Shown one piece after another: positions 9,031 to 17,315 of a stretch of DNA of 64,000 nucleotides. Under the pieces are notes generated by a model. It did not search any database. It was not told the origin of the DNA and saw only the letters and a list, made by a program, of their open reading frames with translations. This DNA is from JBBQYD01 sp942493075. GTDB lineage: Bacteria > Verrucomicrobiota > Verrucomicrobiia > Limisphaerales > UBA8199. The stretch lies in NCBI GenBank assembly GCA_942493075.1, contig OW818681.1, forward strand, positions 1,550,001-1,614,000, written 5' to 3'. The position numbers and the translations under genes are program-made. Each line of letters opens with the position of its first letter. Position 1 is the stretch's first letter.

Positions 9031-10032
9031 GTGTTTCTCCTCCTTGGAGCTTCTGGTTTTCTCGCCGGCGCTTTTGCCGCTGAACTGCGCCGGAGGGGTA
9101 GTCCTTTCAAAGCTCTGTCGCGTCGGGAGCGGGATTACACGCAATTCAACGTGCTGTTCGATTATGTTCGGCGCGAACGCCCCGAGTTCATTATCAACGC
9201 CGCTGGCTTGCCAGGAACACCGAACGTCGATGCCTGCGAGCATTCTCGGGAGGAGGTCATGCATGCCAACATGATCCTGCCTCAGCAGATCGCCCAGATT
9301 TCTCGCCTCACAAATACCCCTTGGGCGCATGTTTCCAGTGGTTGCATTTTTTCTGGCGTAAAGATCCGGAACGGTGCGCCCGAGACGCAACGGATCGAGC
9401 GCGACCTTCCTGGCTCTGAGTTGGCGAGAAAGCACAATGAGCAGCCTGGGAGTTTGGTCGGATTCTCCGAGATTGACGAACCGAACTTCTCGTTTCTGAG
9501 TCCGCCCTGCAACTTCTACAGCGGCACAAAGGCTCTTGGTGAAGAGGCTATTGGCAGACCGGATTCATGTTACATACTGCGGCCTGGGCTCCCCCTTTCG
9601 AGCCAGGATCATCCGCGCAACTTGCTCTCGAAACTCCAGCGTTATCCCAAGATCTACAATCAAGTGATCTCAGGCACTCACATTGACGATTTCGCTCGGG
9701 CCTGTCTGGACCTCTGGGCCAGCAAAGCTCCCTTCGGCGTTTACCACGTGGCTAACCCCGGGTGCATTTCAACTGTGGAAATCGTTGAAAAAATGCGTGT
9801 GGGGCTCGGGTTAAAGCGCAAGTTTGAGGTGTTTCATGACGATGCTGAGTTTTATGAAACTGCGGCGAGAGAGCCCAGATCCACCAGCTTGCTTGACTGT
9901 TCAAAGCTCCTGGCAAGCGGTGTTCAGTTGAGGTCCATTCATGAGGCGATCGATGCGGCCATCAGGGAATGGCGTCCGTCTTTGCGCACATTTGAGTTTG
10001 CGCAGGAGAGTTTGAGAGGGTTAAACGTTTAA
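9031..10032 (+). CDS. NAD-dependent sugar epimerase/reductase, RmlD-like
   Basis: 333 residues from GTG 9031. It is an extended SDR: N-terminal LLLGASGFLAGAF, then IINAAGLPGTPNVDACE, VSSGCIFSG and the catalytic Y-S-G-T-K motif in FYSGTKALGEEAI, with GVYHVANPGCISTVEIV towards the C-terminus as in dTDP-4-dehydrorhamnose reductases. It probably converts a keto-sugar nucleotide for the exopolysaccharide. The last codons read L-N-V-stop and form exactly the palindrome TTAAACGTTTAA, so a repeat has become the gene's 3' end. There is no good ribosome binding site; GTG is the only plausible start before the glycine-rich loop. Confidence 0.75.
   Translation: MFLLLGASGFLAGAFAAELRRRGSPFKALSRRERDYTQFNVLFDYVRRERPEFIINAAGLPGTPNVDACEHSREEVMHANMILPQQIAQISRLTNTPWAHVSSGCIFSGVKIRNGAPETQRIERDLPGSELARKHNEQPGSLVGFSEIDEPNFSFLSPPCNFYSGTKALGEEAIGRPDSCYILRPGLPLSSQDHPRNLLSKLQRYPKIYNQVISGTHIDDFARACLDLWASKAPFGVYHVANPGCISTVEIVEKMRVGLGLKRKFEVFHDDAEFYETAAREPRSTSLLDCSKLLASGVQLRSIHEAIDAAIREWRPSLRTFEFAQESLRGLNV
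10021..10032. repeat. 12-bp perfect palindrome TTAAACGTTTAA, copy 2
   Basis: Identical to 6901-6912; here it overlaps the last three codons and stop of the RmlD-like gene. Confidence 0.7.
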
Positions 10033-10198
10033 GGGGTTTCCCGAGCTCGCCTCACGGAGCAGGGACGATATCAAGGACAACGGAACACGGACGACCACAG
10101 ACTACTGACCACTGGCTTCGGGCTCACTGCCCACCGATTACTGTCCACACCGAACACGGACGCACTGACTACCGATCACTGACCACCGTCCCCCCTCC

Positions 10199-10231
10199 AC
10201 TTTAGCCTTTAGCCTTCAGCCTTTAGCCCTT
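10199..10231 (+). repeat. CTTTAGCC-type leader repeat before the barrel gene
   Basis: Tandem degenerate 7-mers (CTTTAGC, CTTCAGC, CTTTAGC) lie 11 bases before the ATG at 10243. A nearly identical block occurs 6 bases before the exosortase start (11668-11702). The preceding 160 bases carry short repeated words such as GAACACGGAC and CTGACCAC. It may be a transcribed leader or a slipped-strand repeat; the function is not known. Confidence 0.6.
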
Positions 10232-10242
10232 ACCCTCCCTCC

Positions 10243-11505
10243 ATGCCATCTCAGAACCTGACTCGACTCGCTACCCTGGCCGCTATTGCATCGGCCTCTG
10301 CAGGTGCCACTCACGCGATCGCGCAAACGAGCGTGTTCGCGCCGCCGCCGTCCGTTTCAACGACGCCTCCAATCTTTCAACAACTCGGCGAGGGTGATCC
10401 GATGGCCAATGAGGCTGATGTTCAGTTCTTAGGTTGGCTGCCTAAGGGCCTGCCGTTTTCTTACGGCCCGTTTACATTCCGACCTCATCTCTCATACGGC
10501 GTTCAGTATGGGGATGGCATCTCTTCAAGTCCGGGGAACCGAGAGAAGACTGCGGTCCACCAATTCTCTCCGGGCCTGCTGGTCAACGTTGGACAGAAAT
10601 GGGTGCTCGATTACACACCGACCCTTCGCTTCTACTCCAGCAAGTCTTTTGAGGATGGCGTTGACCATCGGGCCTCGCTTTCTGGAGGCACGGAATACAA
10701 GGATTGGTTCCTTGGATTATCACAAAGCTACAGCAAGAGCAGTGCGCCAACTGTTGAAACGGCTGACCAGAACGAAACGGAGTCCTTCAACACATCCCTC
10801 TCCGCGGGACGCCAGCTCAATACCAAGACCTCGATAAATCTTGGTTTAGCCCAAGCTTTGAGCTTTTCTTCCGGCGGATACAGCAGTCATAAGACATGGT
10901 CCACTACCGACTATCTGAACTACCAGTTCTGGCCCAAGTTTCAGGGCGGAATCGGAGCGACGCTGGGATACACAGACGTAGAGCAGGGGAGTGATATGAC
11001 TTTCGAGCAGCCCAACGTGCGGGTTAGCTACGTGCCAACGGCGAAAACCTCCTTCGATGTTCATGGAGGCCTCGAGGTTCGTCAATTCCTGGATACCGAT
11101 GCGGACGATCTCGTCAATCCGGTTTTCGGCGCATCCATTCGCTACTCCCCATTTGACCACACACACCTGACGCTCTCCGCGAATCGCTCGGTATCGGCTT
11201 CCTACTTCAATAATCAAATTACCGAAGGTACGTCCGTGAGCCTCGGTTTAAGTCAGCGATTGCTCAAGCGCTTGAATCTTGGGTTATCCGGCAGCTACAA
11301 CGCCAGCGATTACCTGGCCACCGATCAGGACCTTGAGGTTTCGCGCAGCGATGATCGTTACTCGTTCACCGCACGACTGAGCACGGGCTTTCTCAAGCGC
11401 GGTTCCGTGGGAGTTTTCTACACCTATCATAAGAACGAGTCGGATACAGCCGCATATGCGTTTGATTCCAACATGATCGGTGCCGACGTGTCCTACCGCT
11501 GGTAA
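10243..11505 (+). CDS. Outer membrane beta-barrel protein of the exosortase/EPS locus
   Basis: 420 residues. An N-terminal signal peptide (about residues 1-28, ending near THAIAQ) is followed by a proline-rich linker and then alternating amphipathic strands of the outer-membrane type (FTFRPHLSYGVQYGDG, WVLDYTPTLRFYSS, KTSFDVHGGLEVRQF, GSVGVFYTYHKNES), ending in an aromatic residue (SYRW), as most barrel proteins do. Similar barrels occur beside exosortases and EPS genes and are presumed to serve polymer export or anchoring. It lies 200 bases before the exosortase gene with a matching leader repeat, suggesting the two are expressed together. Confidence 0.75.
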   Translation: MPSQNLTRLATLAAIASASAGATHAIAQTSVFAPPPSVSTTPPIFQQLGEGDPMANEADVQFLGWLPKGLPFSYGPFTFRPHLSYGVQYGDGISSSPGNREKTAVHQFSPGLLVNVGQKWVLDYTPTLRFYSSKSFEDGVDHRASLSGGTEYKDWFLGLSQSYSKSSAPTVETADQNETESFNTSLSAGRQLNTKTSINLGLAQALSFSSGGYSSHKTWSTTDYLNYQFWPKFQGGIGATLGYTDVEQGSDMTFEQPNVRVSYVPTAKTSFDVHGGLEVRQFLDTDADDLVNPVFGASIRYSPFDHTHLTLSANRSVSASYFNNQITEGTSVSLGLSQRLLKRLNLGLSGSYNASDYLATDQDLEVSRSDDRYSFTARLSTGFLKRGSVGVFYTYHKNESDTAAYAFDSNMIGADVSYRW

Positions 11506-11667
11506 TTGCTGTAAGCTGAATTAGTCAGGGCGCTTTCGCTGAGAGCGCCTCGGTAAGGCCTCGCCGAGGTCCACACGCCACAGACGCCACAACATGGGCT
11601 CAGACGGAACTCTACGACCTCGGCGATGCCGCTCTATCTTGCTAGAGGTGACCGACCGCACTGTCTT

Positions 11668-11702
11668 CACTTTAGCCTTTAGCTTTCAGCCTTTAGCCTT
11701 TC
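11668..11702 (+). repeat. CTTTAGCC-type leader repeat before the exosortase gene
   Basis: Reads TCACTTTAGCC followed by TTTAGCTTTCAGCCTTTAGCC and ends just before the ATG at 11709. It matches the block at 10199-10231. Confidence 0.6.
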
Positions 11703-11708
11703 TTTACT

Positions 11709-12680
11709 ATGGATCATCAACCATCGCCAGTTGACGGGGTAACTCAGAGTGCCGCTCCCAAGGGCGGGGGGGCAGCTTGTCAGGAAGGCCAGCGCTCGAC
11801 CGCTGCTGCCCAGTATAAGCTCCTGGGCATACTCACCCTGGTGCTGGCGGCATGTTTCGCCAAACCGCTTTATCAGCTCATTCAGTTCGCAATGGGAAGT
11901 CAGTTCTACTCCCATCTTCCACTGGTCCCCTTTATCAGCGCCTACTTTGTTTGGATCAATAAGCATGAGATCCCTGCGGGAGGTAGTCCTCGTCGCGCCT
12001 GGGCGATCATCCCTGCAGGTATAGGCGCAATACTCCTCGGTGCTTTTTGGATGCTCGCCTCTGCGCATGCAAAACTCTCTGTCGCCGATTCGTTGGCTTT
12101 GCAGATCTCCTCGTTCCTGATGTTCTTTGGCGCTGCCACCGTCCTCTGCCTTCCGACCTCCGTCCTCCGCCCGCTGTCCTTTCCCCTGGGAATGCTGGCG
12201 TTCATGATTCCGTTCCCGGACGCGGTTACCAATGCGCTTGAGTTCTTCTTCCAGCACACCTCGGCGTACGCTGCGGCAGCGATGTTCACCATTACGGGCA
12301 CGGACATGATCCTCGACGGTTTAGTAATCAGATTGCCAGGAATCACCCTTCAGGTTGCACCGGAATGCAGTGGCATCCGCTCCAGCCTGGTGTTATTCAT
12401 CACGAGCTTTATTGCCGGGAAGATGTTTCTCAAATCCACCCCCAATCGAGCTTTACTTTCCGTGTTTGTTATTCCGCTGGCGATCGTCCGTAACGGTTTT
12501 CGGATATTCACAATCGGGATGCTCTGCGTGCATGTTGGCCCCGACATGATCCACTCGCCGATTCATCATAAAGGGGGTCCGATTTTCTTTGCCCTGTCGT
12601 TAGTGCCGTTCTTTGCCGTTCTGTGGTATATGCGCCGTCGTGAGCGCCGGATGGGTGCAGTTAAGCCGTTAAACACTTAA
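11709..12680 (+). CDS. Exosortase (VPDSG/VPDGG-type, XrtC-like)
   Basis: 323 residues with about eight hydrophobic segments. Exosortases are inner-membrane transpeptidase-like enzymes that recognise C-terminal sorting signals. The catalytic set is visible: C220 in APECSGIRSSLVLF, the Arg in VRNGFRIFTIG, and the His in SPIHHKGGPIFF. The matching substrate, with a VPDGG-TM-RR tail, is encoded at 16551-17105, so I assign the VPDSG-type (XrtC) specificity by context. The gene ends in TTAAACACTTAA, a relative of the local palindrome. A TPR lipoprotein follows after 103 bases, as in PEP-CTERM/EPS loci. Confidence 0.85.
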   Translation: MDHQPSPVDGVTQSAAPKGGGAACQEGQRSTAAAQYKLLGILTLVLAACFAKPLYQLIQFAMGSQFYSHLPLVPFISAYFVWINKHEIPAGGSPRRAWAIIPAGIGAILLGAFWMLASAHAKLSVADSLALQISSFLMFFGAATVLCLPTSVLRPLSFPLGMLAFMIPFPDAVTNALEFFFQHTSAYAAAAMFTITGTDMILDGLVIRLPGITLQVAPECSGIRSSLVLFITSFIAGKMFLKSTPNRALLSVFVIPLAIVRNGFRIFTIGMLCVHVGPDMIHSPIHHKGGPIFFALSLVPFFAVLWYMRRRERRMGAVKPLNT

Positions 12681-12783
12681 GCTCCTAGCACAGTTTTACT
12701 CGGGCCTAGTTGCTTTTCTGTAACTGTGCGCTTTCTTTGAGCCATTCAGCAAAATTCTTGTCAGCATCTTAAAGCATTCGTAT

Positions 12784-15700
12784 ATGAGAAATGTTCTTAG
12801 GGTCCTAAGGGGTGGGCATATTGGGTTCTTGCTATGTCTAGCTCTGGTTCTCACTGCAGGCTGTTCCAAAACAGCCAAGCGCGACCGCTATCTGGCGGCG
12901 GCCCGGCAGGATTTCGCCGCCGGCAAATACGAGAACGCGGAGATCAATTACACAAAATCCTTACGCGTCGCGCCCATCAATGCTGAAGCAATCGCCCAGC
13001 TCGGGATCATTTACTTCCAATCCGGACGTCTCCCTCAGGCCAACGCCTACCTGCCAAAAGCGATCGATCTCAACCCCGAGAACCTTGAGGCCCGCATCGC
13101 TTATGGTTTGCTAAACCTCACAGTGCGCAATTTTTCCAATGCGACTCATCAGGCCAACTATGTCCTCTCCAAGCAGCCGACGAACGAGGATGCGGTCCTT
13201 CTTTTGACGGAATGTGCCACTACTTCCCAGGCTGCCAAGGTGGTTGCAGGTCAGATCAACTCCTTGGTCCAGGTGAATGGTGATGCTGCTCCGTTCCGGC
13301 TCGCCTTGGCTACTCTGGCAATGCGTTCAGGGGAGTTCACGCAGGCCGATCAGCACATCCAGCGAGCCCTGCAAATCGCCCCGAAATCTGCTGCCGCACA
13401 CTCGGCGCAAGCGATGATGCATCTGCAAAAGAAGCAACTAGAGCAGGCAGCAGCCGAGTTGAAACTTGCCGCTGAGCTATCCCCAATCCGTTCCCCGCGC
13501 CGCCTCCAATACGCTTCGTTCAGGCTTCAATCCGGTGCCGTAGATGAGGCACGCGCGATCCTGAAAGAGTTGATCGAGAAAGCTCCGGATTATATCCCGG
13601 CTCACACTGCCCTGGCCCAAATCGAGCTCAGCGCCAAAAATCATGAGGAGGCGGGGAAGATCGTTCAAACGATCCTGATGAAGGACAACGGGAATTACGA
13701 TGCCCTCCTGCTGGATGGCGGCATCAAGCTGGTCAAAGGCAACGTGAAAGCGGCTATCGAGGCGTTCACCCGCGCCTCCAGCATCTATTCTCAATCGCCT
13801 CAAATAGCGTTCCAGTTGGCCCGTGCGCACCTGCTGAATGGCGAGGCCGCCAAGGCTACGTCCCTTCTGAATCAAGCGATACAGCTTCAGTCTGGCTATC
13901 CCGAAGCGGTCCTGCTTCTTGCTGAGATGAACCTCCAGAAAGGAGACACCCTCTCCGCCTTAACGTCCTTGAACGCGTTACTAAAGCGGCATCCCAACAT
14001 TCCACAGGGCTATCTGCTCCTGGCCTCCGCACACAGCGCTCGCAACGACTTTTCTTCGGCGTTTGAGGTGTATTCCCGGATGCGGGAAGTTTTCCCCAAA
14101 AGCCCAGAAGTGCCTTATTTTACTGCTGGGTTGTTGGCTCGTCAGGATCGACTCGACGATGCGCGAAAGCAGTGCGAGACGTCGCTTCAGATCTCCACAA
14201 ACTACCTGCCGGCAATTGAGTTGCTCGTCGATCTCGATCTGAATCAGCGGAAATACGATGCCGCGATGCAGCGCGTATCCGCCCTTGGCGCTGCTCAACC
14301 CAAGGCAACGGAACCCAGGCTCCTCGCTGCCAAAATTTACCTCGCGCAGACTAATTATGCGAAGGCCGAAGAAGCACTGCTTCAGACCATTGAGCTGAAT
14401 CCGGAAAACCCCAAGGCTTACCTGTGGCTTGCTCAGATCCACGTCCATTCCGGCAATCACGCTGATGCGCTGCGACGCTTGAACACGCTTGTTGCACGGA
14501 CCAATGACGTTACTGCCTTGATGCAGATCGGGATCATCCACGAGACATTGCAGAACTTCTCGGATGCCAGGGATGCCTACGAGAAGCTCCTCTCGACAAA
14601 CCCGCGGTTCAGTCCGGCACTGAACAATCTGGCCTACATCTATGCCGATAAATTGAACGATCCATCCAAGGCATTGCCTTTGGCCGAACGCGCGCGCCAA
14701 CTGCTGCCTTATAATCCGGCCGCAGCCGACACTCTGGGATGGGTCCTGTTCCGTAAAGGAGACTATGCCCGTGCCTTTGGCCTGATGCAGAACGCGGCTT
14801 CACAGTTGCCCGATGAATACGAGGTCCAGTATCACCTGGGCATGGCTGGCTACATGGTGGGTGAGGAGGACGTTGCTCAAGCCGCCTTTTCCCGTGCTAT
14901 CCAGGCTACAAATAGCCCGGCCTTTTTGCCCGAGGCAAAGACAAGGTTGGCCACGCTAGAATTGGATGCCAAGCCAAAATCGTTGGAAAAGGTCCAGGCC
15001 GCTTTGAAGGAAAACGCATCCGACCCAGTCGCCCTATCGCGTCTGGCTGACATCCAGATCCAACAAAACCAGTTCGAACAAGCGACGGACGCCTATCAGG
15101 CCGTATTGAAAGTGACGCCTCAGAATGCGCGGGTAAAACTGAAACTAGCTGAGCTCTACGCCGGACCGCTGAAAGATCCCACACGCGCTCTCGCGTTTGC
15201 CAAAGAAGCTCATGCCTCGCTTCCTGGCGATCCCAACGTGATGAAGACACTGGGCCGGTTGGCATTTCAATCGGGTGACTATGCCTGGTCCTACAGTCTC
15301 CTTCAGGAGGCTGCGCGAAAGGCACCTCAAGACCCGGAACTTCAGCACGCGCTCGGGTGGGCTTTATATGCAAATGGCAACATTAACGGCTCCTTGGAAG
15401 CCATGCGGTCTGCTGCTCAGGCCCCGGATTCAGCCCCTTTCAAGTCCGATGCTCAGCGATTTATTCGTTTCGTAGGGGCTTTTTCAGATCCTTCCAAACT
15501 AGCCGCGCTCAAGTCTGAAATTCCCCAGGCACTCAGTTCAGACCCTGGCTATGTCCCCGCTCTGATGCTGTCCGCCAAGGCCAGCCAATCCGCAGGTGAC
15601 ACTGAGGCGGCTGCGAAGTTGTTCAACCAAGTAATCGCGAAGTATCCGAACTTCACTCCTGCCGCCCGGGAGATAGCTATCATAGCTGGGAACAGCCCTT

Positions 15701-16008
15701 CTGCCGCTCCGAAGGCCTTTGAACTCGGATTGAAGGCCCGTCAGACCTATCCTCAGGACCCGCAGCTTGCCCGGGCCCTTGGGCTAATGTCGTTCCGTCA
15801 GAATGATTTCTCCCGTGCTGTGCAATATCTTCAGGAAAGTACGCGCGCTAATCCGAAGGACCCCGAGGCGCTCTTCTATCTCGGTTCAGCGCAGTTTCGG
15901 CTCAAGTCGACCAAAGAAGCCAAAACCATCTTGCAGCAGGCCCTTGCCTTGAGCTTAGCTCCTGACTTGGCTGATGAAGCCAAGCGGCTCCTGGCGCAGA
16001 TCAAGTGA
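12784..16008 (+). CDS. Giant TPR-repeat lipoprotein (PrsT-like, exosortase-associated)
   Basis: 1074 residues. It begins with a lipoprotein signal, the lipobox being LTAGC (Cys about residue 27), so it should be membrane-anchored in the periplasm. The rest is a continuous solenoid of tetratricopeptide repeats (for example PINAEAIAQLGIIYFQSGR, NPENPKAYLWLAQIHVHSG, NPRFSPALNNLAYIYADK), roughly 25-28 units. Length and repeat content match the PrsT proteins that accompany exosortases and EPS biosynthesis, where they probably scaffold the export machinery. No catalytic domain is seen. It is followed by a long repeat-containing spacer. Confidence 0.85.
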   Translation: MRNVLRVLRGGHIGFLLCLALVLTAGCSKTAKRDRYLAAARQDFAAGKYENAEINYTKSLRVAPINAEAIAQLGIIYFQSGRLPQANAYLPKAIDLNPENLEARIAYGLLNLTVRNFSNATHQANYVLSKQPTNEDAVLLLTECATTSQAAKVVAGQINSLVQVNGDAAPFRLALATLAMRSGEFTQADQHIQRALQIAPKSAAAHSAQAMMHLQKKQLEQAAAELKLAAELSPIRSPRRLQYASFRLQSGAVDEARAILKELIEKAPDYIPAHTALAQIELSAKNHEEAGKIVQTILMKDNGNYDALLLDGGIKLVKGNVKAAIEAFTRASSIYSQSPQIAFQLARAHLLNGEAAKATSLLNQAIQLQSGYPEAVLLLAEMNLQKGDTLSALTSLNALLKRHPNIPQGYLLLASAHSARNDFSSAFEVYSRMREVFPKSPEVPYFTAGLLARQDRLDDARKQCETSLQISTNYLPAIELLVDLDLNQRKYDAAMQRVSALGAAQPKATEPRLLAAKIYLAQTNYAKAEEALLQTIELNPENPKAYLWLAQIHVHSGNHADALRRLNTLVARTNDVTALMQIGIIHETLQNFSDARDAYEKLLSTNPRFSPALNNLAYIYADKLNDPSKALPLAERARQLLPYNPAAADTLGWVLFRKGDYARAFGLMQNAASQLPDEYEVQYHLGMAGYMVGEEDVAQAAFSRAIQATNSPAFLPEAKTRLATLELDAKPKSLEKVQAALKENASDPVALSRLADIQIQQNQFEQATDAYQAVLKVTPQNARVKLKLAELYAGPLKDPTRALAFAKEAHASLPGDPNVMKTLGRLAFQSGDYAWSYSLLQEAARKAPQDPELQHALGWALYANGNINGSLEAMRSAAQAPDSAPFKSDAQRFIRFVGAFSDPSKLAALKSEIPQALSSDPGYVPALMLSAKASQSAGDTEAAAKLFNQVIAKYPNFTPAAREIAIIAGNSPSAAPKAFELGLKARQTYPQDPQLARALGLMSFRQNDFSRAVQYLQESTRANPKDPEALFYLGSAQFRLKSTKEAKTILQQALALSLAPDLADEAKRLLAQIK

Positions 16009-16550
16009 CTGGTGAAACGCTTAAACGGTGTGAGACGTTGCAGGAGTGTAAGGGTTTAACGAGGCTTACGCTTCGCTGTTAGAGCTCTTAAACTGCCCCT
16101 CCTGTCCACCAGCAACTGGTTACCGCCTTACTTGTCCTCCGACCTACCTCCGGCCCGCCTTCAACCTTCAGCTTTCAACCCCTTCCTAATCGTTTAAACG
16201 GATAAACTTCTCCCGTGGTATAAACAGTTCATCTTCAACAGCTTAAGAGTCCTGTGGCTTGTTGCGTTTCCTTACACTCTCTTTCATTCAACTCAGCCCT
16301 TCGTAAGTGCCCATTTTCCCGCTGGTTACGCGCATTTGAGTGAATGTTCATGCCGAACCTGCCTGTAAACCCCGTCGGAAATCCTTACGCTCTCAGCACC
16401 GCATTGAAACCCTCAAGCCCCTAGCTAGTATCTTCTAAACTCCGTAAACCATTCATTATCAACATAGAACCCTCAACCTTAAACCTTAAGCTCCCAGTTG
16501 GCATCCCTCCTGCTTAAGTGAGCCCAGTAGAACAAAACGAAAGAACAAAT
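16009..16550 (+). other. Intergenic region with palindromes and CT-rich leader words
   Basis: About 540 bases without a plausible gene. It contains TTAAACG at 16021, GGGTTTAACG near 16050, the 10-bp palindrome CGTTTAAACG at 16191-16200, and degenerate CTTCAACCTTCAGCTTTCAACC-like words around 16150-16185 and again near 16470-16495. It separates the TPR lipoprotein from the sorted-protein gene and may carry that gene's promoter; no clear -35/-10 pair stands out. Confidence 0.5.
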
Positions 16551-17105
16551 ATGAAAAATAAGATTCTCACGCTCGTAGTAGCAGCCGCCGCGATGATCTC
16601 AATCGCCGCTCAGGCGTTGCCGATTACCGGTGGTATTTCAATGACGGGTGGTTACACTCCGTTCCCGAATACCGGGGACCTCCAAGACGCCACTCAGTTC
16701 AACTTAGCTCCTGTCGGTATCGTTACGTCTGTCTCAGGTTCGTATGCAGCCGCTGGTATCACTCCCTTCGTTACCCCGGTTTCCTGGAGTTCACCGCTCA
16801 TTGTGAATCCCCCAACCGGATTGGTTCCCCTCTGGAATATTCCGGCATTCGGGGCCTCATTCGACCTGACCTCCTTCTATGTTTACGCTTCAAGCGCAGC
16901 AAGCATTGAACTGAGAGGGAATGGCATGCTTCACTTGGGCACATACGAAGACACGGCAGCTACGTGGATCGCCACGTTTAACACAGCCGCGAATACCTTC
17001 TCGTTCTCAGCAAGCAATGGCGCCGTTCCGGATGGTGGCATGACGCTGATCCTCCTCGGCACCGCGTTCACCGCGATGGGCCTGATCCGCCGCAAGATGG
17101 CGTAA
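16551..17105 (+). CDS. VPDGG-CTERM (VPDSG-type) exosortase substrate
   Basis: 184 residues from ATG 16551 (a GAAAG lies 6-10 bases upstream; ATG-like starts further up add an unlikely tail). The N-terminus is a Sec signal peptide (MKNKILTLVVAAAAMISIAA). The C-terminus is a tripartite sorting signal: VPDGG, a ~15-residue hydrophobic segment (MTLILLGTAFTAMGL) and the basic tail IRRKMA. The middle is a small Gly/Pro/Ser-rich beta domain of unknown function. It is the natural substrate candidate for the exosortase at 11709. A strong intrinsic terminator follows 26 bases after the stop. Confidence 0.88.
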   Translation: MKNKILTLVVAAAAMISIAAQALPITGGISMTGGYTPFPNTGDLQDATQFNLAPVGIVTSVSGSYAAAGITPFVTPVSWSSPLIVNPPTGLVPLWNIPAFGASFDLTSFYVYASSAASIELRGNGMLHLGTYEDTAATWIATFNTAANTFSFSASNGAVPDGGMTLILLGTAFTAMGLIRRKMA

Positions 17106-17131
17106 GCTGTAGCACACAGTTTTGTTCTGCG

Positions 17132-17161
17132 AACGGGCGGGGTTAACTCCCTGCCCGTTTT
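17132..17161 (+). terminator. Rho-independent terminator after the CTERM gene
   Basis: An 11-bp stem (AACGGGCGGGG / CCCTGCCCGTT, with one G-U pair) and 6-base loop TTAACT, followed by TTTT. It ends the EPS/exosortase locus. Confidence 0.85.
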
Positions 17162-17315
17162 GCATTTTAAGATCCCCCCCCTCTTTACCGACGAACGGTT
17201 AACGGCTATCGATACATGCCTTGGAGTTTCGGAAGCATGGTCCCTCCGAAGGGCAAATGACTTGAAGGGACCTAAGGGGACGAATGGGGACGGACGGTTC
17301 AACGCCCAAGATCGA

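Noticed and set aside
13981..14700. 239-residue open frame on the - strand
   Set aside because: Antisense to the TPR lipoprotein gene; GC-rich codon bias creates mirror frames.
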